Shown: positions 62,071-64,000 of the stretch, piece by piece
Layout of the letters: each line of letters starts with the position of its first letter
Position numbering within the stretch: the first letter of the stretch is position 1
Assembly: GCA_016794985.1 (NCBI GenBank)
Contig: JAEUIQ010000011.1
Location: 146,029-210,028 of the forward strand
Reading direction: 5' to 3'
DNA: 64,000 nt
Source of the DNA: Planctomycetaceae bacterium
Lineage (GTDB): Bacteria > Planctomycetota > Planctomycetia > Pirellulales > Pirellulaceae
Program-made: the position numbers and the translations under genes
Notes under the pieces: model-generated
Databases searched by the model: none
What the model was told of the DNA's origin: nothing
The model's input: the letters and a program-made list of their open reading frames with translations, nothing else

Positions 62071-63010
62071 AGCTTGGTTGCGTCCTCAATTTTTTCTTCT
62101 CTTTTGAGTGTATTGGCGGCGAGGTCGTTTCCCGCTCTTGGTTCTACCCCACTGCTCAGCAGTTCTCTTCGGGATTGTCTACTCGTTCGGCCTAAGACTG
62201 GACGAACGACTGAACGGGCTTGCCAATCGAGTCATGTGAACATGCCCCGACTTACGATTCGTGTTGATCAGTGCAAACTAGTGATCCTGATCAAGCTTTC
62301 CGACAACCCATTCCCGAACGACAATCAACGGCTTAAAGAGCCGCATTCGATCGATCGGAATCAATCAGCTAAGAACAAACACACTAACAATTGGCAAACG
62401 GAGCGTTGAACCGAGTTCGCAAGAGACGGGCAACTCGAATGCCAAGAATCAAAAACCCATAGCCAAAGTGGTTAGAGATCGAGATCTAAGGCAACTGCCC
62501 TCGGGCTTCTTGAACAAAGGCCTTGATCTTCGGCTCCGCTCCTATCGTCGCTCCGCGAAGTCAAAGCCTAATTGGTGATTCGATGTTTTGCATCCACGGC
62601 GGAGGATCATCCCCAGACTCACGCGGCGCGATGTTGAACATGCGAAATATGCAACCGTTCGGACAGTATACCCCCAGCATGAATCCATTCGTCAGCCTTG
62701 AGTTGTTCGTCGCCAATCAATTCGGCGTAGGCGACAATCTGCGCGCGTGTCGTTCTTCCGGGCAACGCCCAAAAAAGTTCTGCGCCGCAATATCACAATG
62801 TGTCTGGTGGAACTGCCGGTGGTTTCTTTACGGCGTTCTCAAGTTACGCGAGGCATTCGTCGCGAGTCAACAATCAGTCGGCTCCTAAAGTCGCAGTTCG
62901 GATAAGGACGGCGATCACCCAGTCGCCGCCAAAAAACGATGATTCAAATTCGCGGCCGACCGGCGGCTTGGGTGGACCGCTTGGTTCGGCAGCTTTTCAA
63001 CATTGCAGCA
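62071..63010. other. gene-poor tract
   Basis: About 940 bases in which no intact gene is recognised. Plus-strand frames (62074-62409, 62523-62888, 62800-63141) have no family features or ribosome sites. A minus-strand remnant is listed separately at 62619-62792. Confidence 0.5.
62619..62792 (-). pseudogene. possible gene remnant
   Basis: A 57-codon minus-strand frame bounded by stops reads like ordinary protein: AELFWALPGRTTRAQIVAYA, ELIGDEQLKADEWIHAGGI, LSERLHISHVQHRAA. It has no start codon. It could be the 3' end of a decayed gene. The family is unknown and the call is weak. Confidence 0.28.
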
Positions 63011-63625
63011 TCAGAAGCGAATGCGAATTTTTTTCGGGGACTGAATGTGATTTTGTTCCGCGAACCGATGCGCTCGGCGTTTCATTCCCCAGCCAATCAC
63101 CATCAACAGGAGTCCAAGGACAAAGAGGCCAACGCAGCTAAGCCTTACAATAGGAGCGTGATCGTTATTGGCCCTGCCTTCGAGGGTGATGAGGACCACG
63201 ATGATACCAACTACAGTCGAGACAACAATTAACGAAATCCCTGCGGCCAGAAGCACCAGCCACAGACTGATCAGGGAGTTAATGCGGTCAACGTTCTTGC
63301 CGTCTGTTGCTGTCATTCGCTGTACTACTGTGCGGTCCAGCCGATCAATGACCGAGTGACAATGTTTGCATTTGAGGTGGCGGCGATGCCCACCAGTTAG
63401 CGAGTTCTGGCGTTCAGAGTAGTTATCGAAATACGCTGTTGCACGCCCGCAATCAGGGCACCGCAGCACAGGCAGCAACAGAACCCAGCCGCCGAAAATG
63501 AGGGAGAAAACTAGCCAGACACCGAGCGCAAACGTCTGATCGCCCAACGGCATTCTGAGGTAAACGCCCGCGAAACCCGCCAGGAGAATTGCGATCAGAA
63601 ATGCCTTTCCCACGTAAGCGTTCAT
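63011..63625 (-). CDS. membrane protein with a central zinc ribbon
   Basis: The 204-residue protein has two helices (about 6-24 and 33-52, LGVWLVFSLIFGGWVLLLPVL). A CPDC...CKHC zinc ribbon (about 56-90) follows, and then two further helices (LISLWLVLLAAGISLIVVSTVVGIIVVLITL and LSCVGLFVLGLLLMVIGWGM). The C-terminus is basic (SPKKIRIRF). Start 63625 (MNAYVGKAF) is chosen; the frame is open to 63730, but that part lies in repeat-like sequence. The function is unknown. Confidence 0.68.
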   Translation of the reverse strand: MNAYVGKAFLIAILLAGFAGVYLRMPLGDQTFALGVWLVFSLIFGGWVLLLPVLRCPDCGRATAYFDNYSERQNSLTGGHRRHLKCKHCHSVIDRLDRTVVQRMTATDGKNVDRINSLISLWLVLLAAGISLIVVSTVVGIIVVLITLEGRANNDHAPIVRLSCVGLFVLGLLLMVIGWGMKRRAHRFAEQNHIQSPKKIRIRF

Positions 63626-63777
63626 CTCCGTGACCTCATCAACGGACGTTCGTTTCTTGACGCGAACACGCAAAGATATTCTACCATTATCCTTTGCGGC
63701 TTTGCGACTTTGCGCGAGGTATGCATTCACCGCAACCTGGGAGCACTATGACCGAAAAAAGAGAATGGTCAACCACT

Positions 63778-64000
63778 GTGAGGGTTTGGTTCGCGGTACG
63801 GAACACTGTATTTCGAGCACTCGGTTGCACCGGCTGGTTATGGCAATCTTTGGGGACCGAATGTTGAAGCCTTACGAGCCTGCTCCGTTTACGTGGATGA
63901 CCGCTCCGCAAACCCCTGACAGCATTGTCTTCCAACCAATCGGCAGTTGCAACCAGCCCAGTGTTCAATAGTCAGCCGCAAGTTTCGTCGCGTGGCAGCT
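63778..64000. repeat. dispersed repeat, copy B (reaches the window edge)
   Basis: Second copy of the element at 61329-61552, in the same orientation, about 2.4 kb away. It ends at the window edge in the same CGTCGCGTGGCAGCT word at which copy A ends its similarity, so the true boundary may lie beyond the window. Confidence 0.88.

Noticed and set aside
61424..62107. Several frames of 110-154 codons on both strands
   Set aside because: They are generated by the minisatellite and are near-identical repeats with no start signals.
1..64000. tRNA, rRNA or riboswitch genes
   Set aside because: No cloverleaf, rRNA-conserved word or recognisable riboswitch core was found by eye. A tRNAscan or Rfam search would settle this; a hit above threshold would overturn it.

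Overview
The window reads as a chromosomal segment of a planctomycete of the Pirellulaceae type. The pointers are families concentrated in that phylum: two large secreted propeller/heme-binding proteins (28617-32120, 33379-36432), a DUF1549/DUF1553 cytochrome paired with a DUF1501 protein (52473-56604), a DUF1080 protein, a Cys-type sulfatase, and a DUF3467 protein. There are also Gram-negative envelope genes (lpxD, lpxI) and a flagellar gene (fliG). No rRNA, tRNA, transposase, phage gene or CRISPR array was recognised. Genus-level assignment is not possible from what can be seen.

Layout. 1-5.2 kb: the end of an unresolved plus-strand transcript with a strong terminator, then minus-strand DUF1080, small membrane protein, FabZ-like dehydratase, and a coupled amidase-sulfatase pair. 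5.3-12.2 kb: housekeeping metabolism (bioD, argJ, mscL, dapB, an MscS channel, DUF3467, L-asparaginase and a coupled HERIH membrane protein). 12.3-20.8 kb: a minus-strand run of dnaB, a TrhO-RluA RNA-modification fusion, an S1-domain protein, trpE, and an RsuA/RluB-type pseudouridine synthase. 21.1-24.4 kb: lpxD-lpxI and a DUF2617 protein ended by a terminator. 24.4-25.45 kb: a degenerate tandem array of about 290 bp units with long hairpins. 25.5-28.5 kb: a tight minus-strand set of an unknown protein, a stand-alone M41 (FtsH-type) protease domain, a MOSC protein and an anchored or secreted protein. 28.6-38.9 kb: the two propeller/heme proteins, then divergent DUF4432 and sugar isomerase-like genes. 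39-49.7 kb: purN, an MtfA-like peptidase, a complete MoxR/DUF58 membrane operon (RDD, SpoIIM-like, unknown membrane protein, DUF4129, DUF4350, MoxR, DUF58), and fliG. 49.9-59.9 kb: a seven-EF-hand low-complexity exoprotein, the DUF1553/DUF1501 pair, a small membrane protein followed by a 30 bp palindromic tandem repeat, a PIG-L deacetylase and a PLP decarboxylase. 60-64 kb: a gene-poor, repeat-rich tract with gene remnants, a lipoprotein, small membrane proteins, a minisatellite and a dispersed direct repeat.

How the genes fit together. The clearest functional unit is the MoxR/DUF58 operon, almost all of whose junctions overlap. A second unit couples RNA modification and RNA binding (TrhO-RluA fusion and S1 protein, 4-nt overlap) to tryptophan synthesis (trpE, 15 nt downstream). 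The secreted catabolic layer (sulfatase, DUF1080, DUF1553/DUF1501, SGNH-propeller-cytochrome) fits polysaccharide degradation, which is an inference from families. The most unusual items are the TrhO-RluA fusion, the orphan M41 module, the SGNH-propeller-dicytochrome protein, the EF-hand exoprotein and the hairpin tandem array. None of these can be declared new without database searches.
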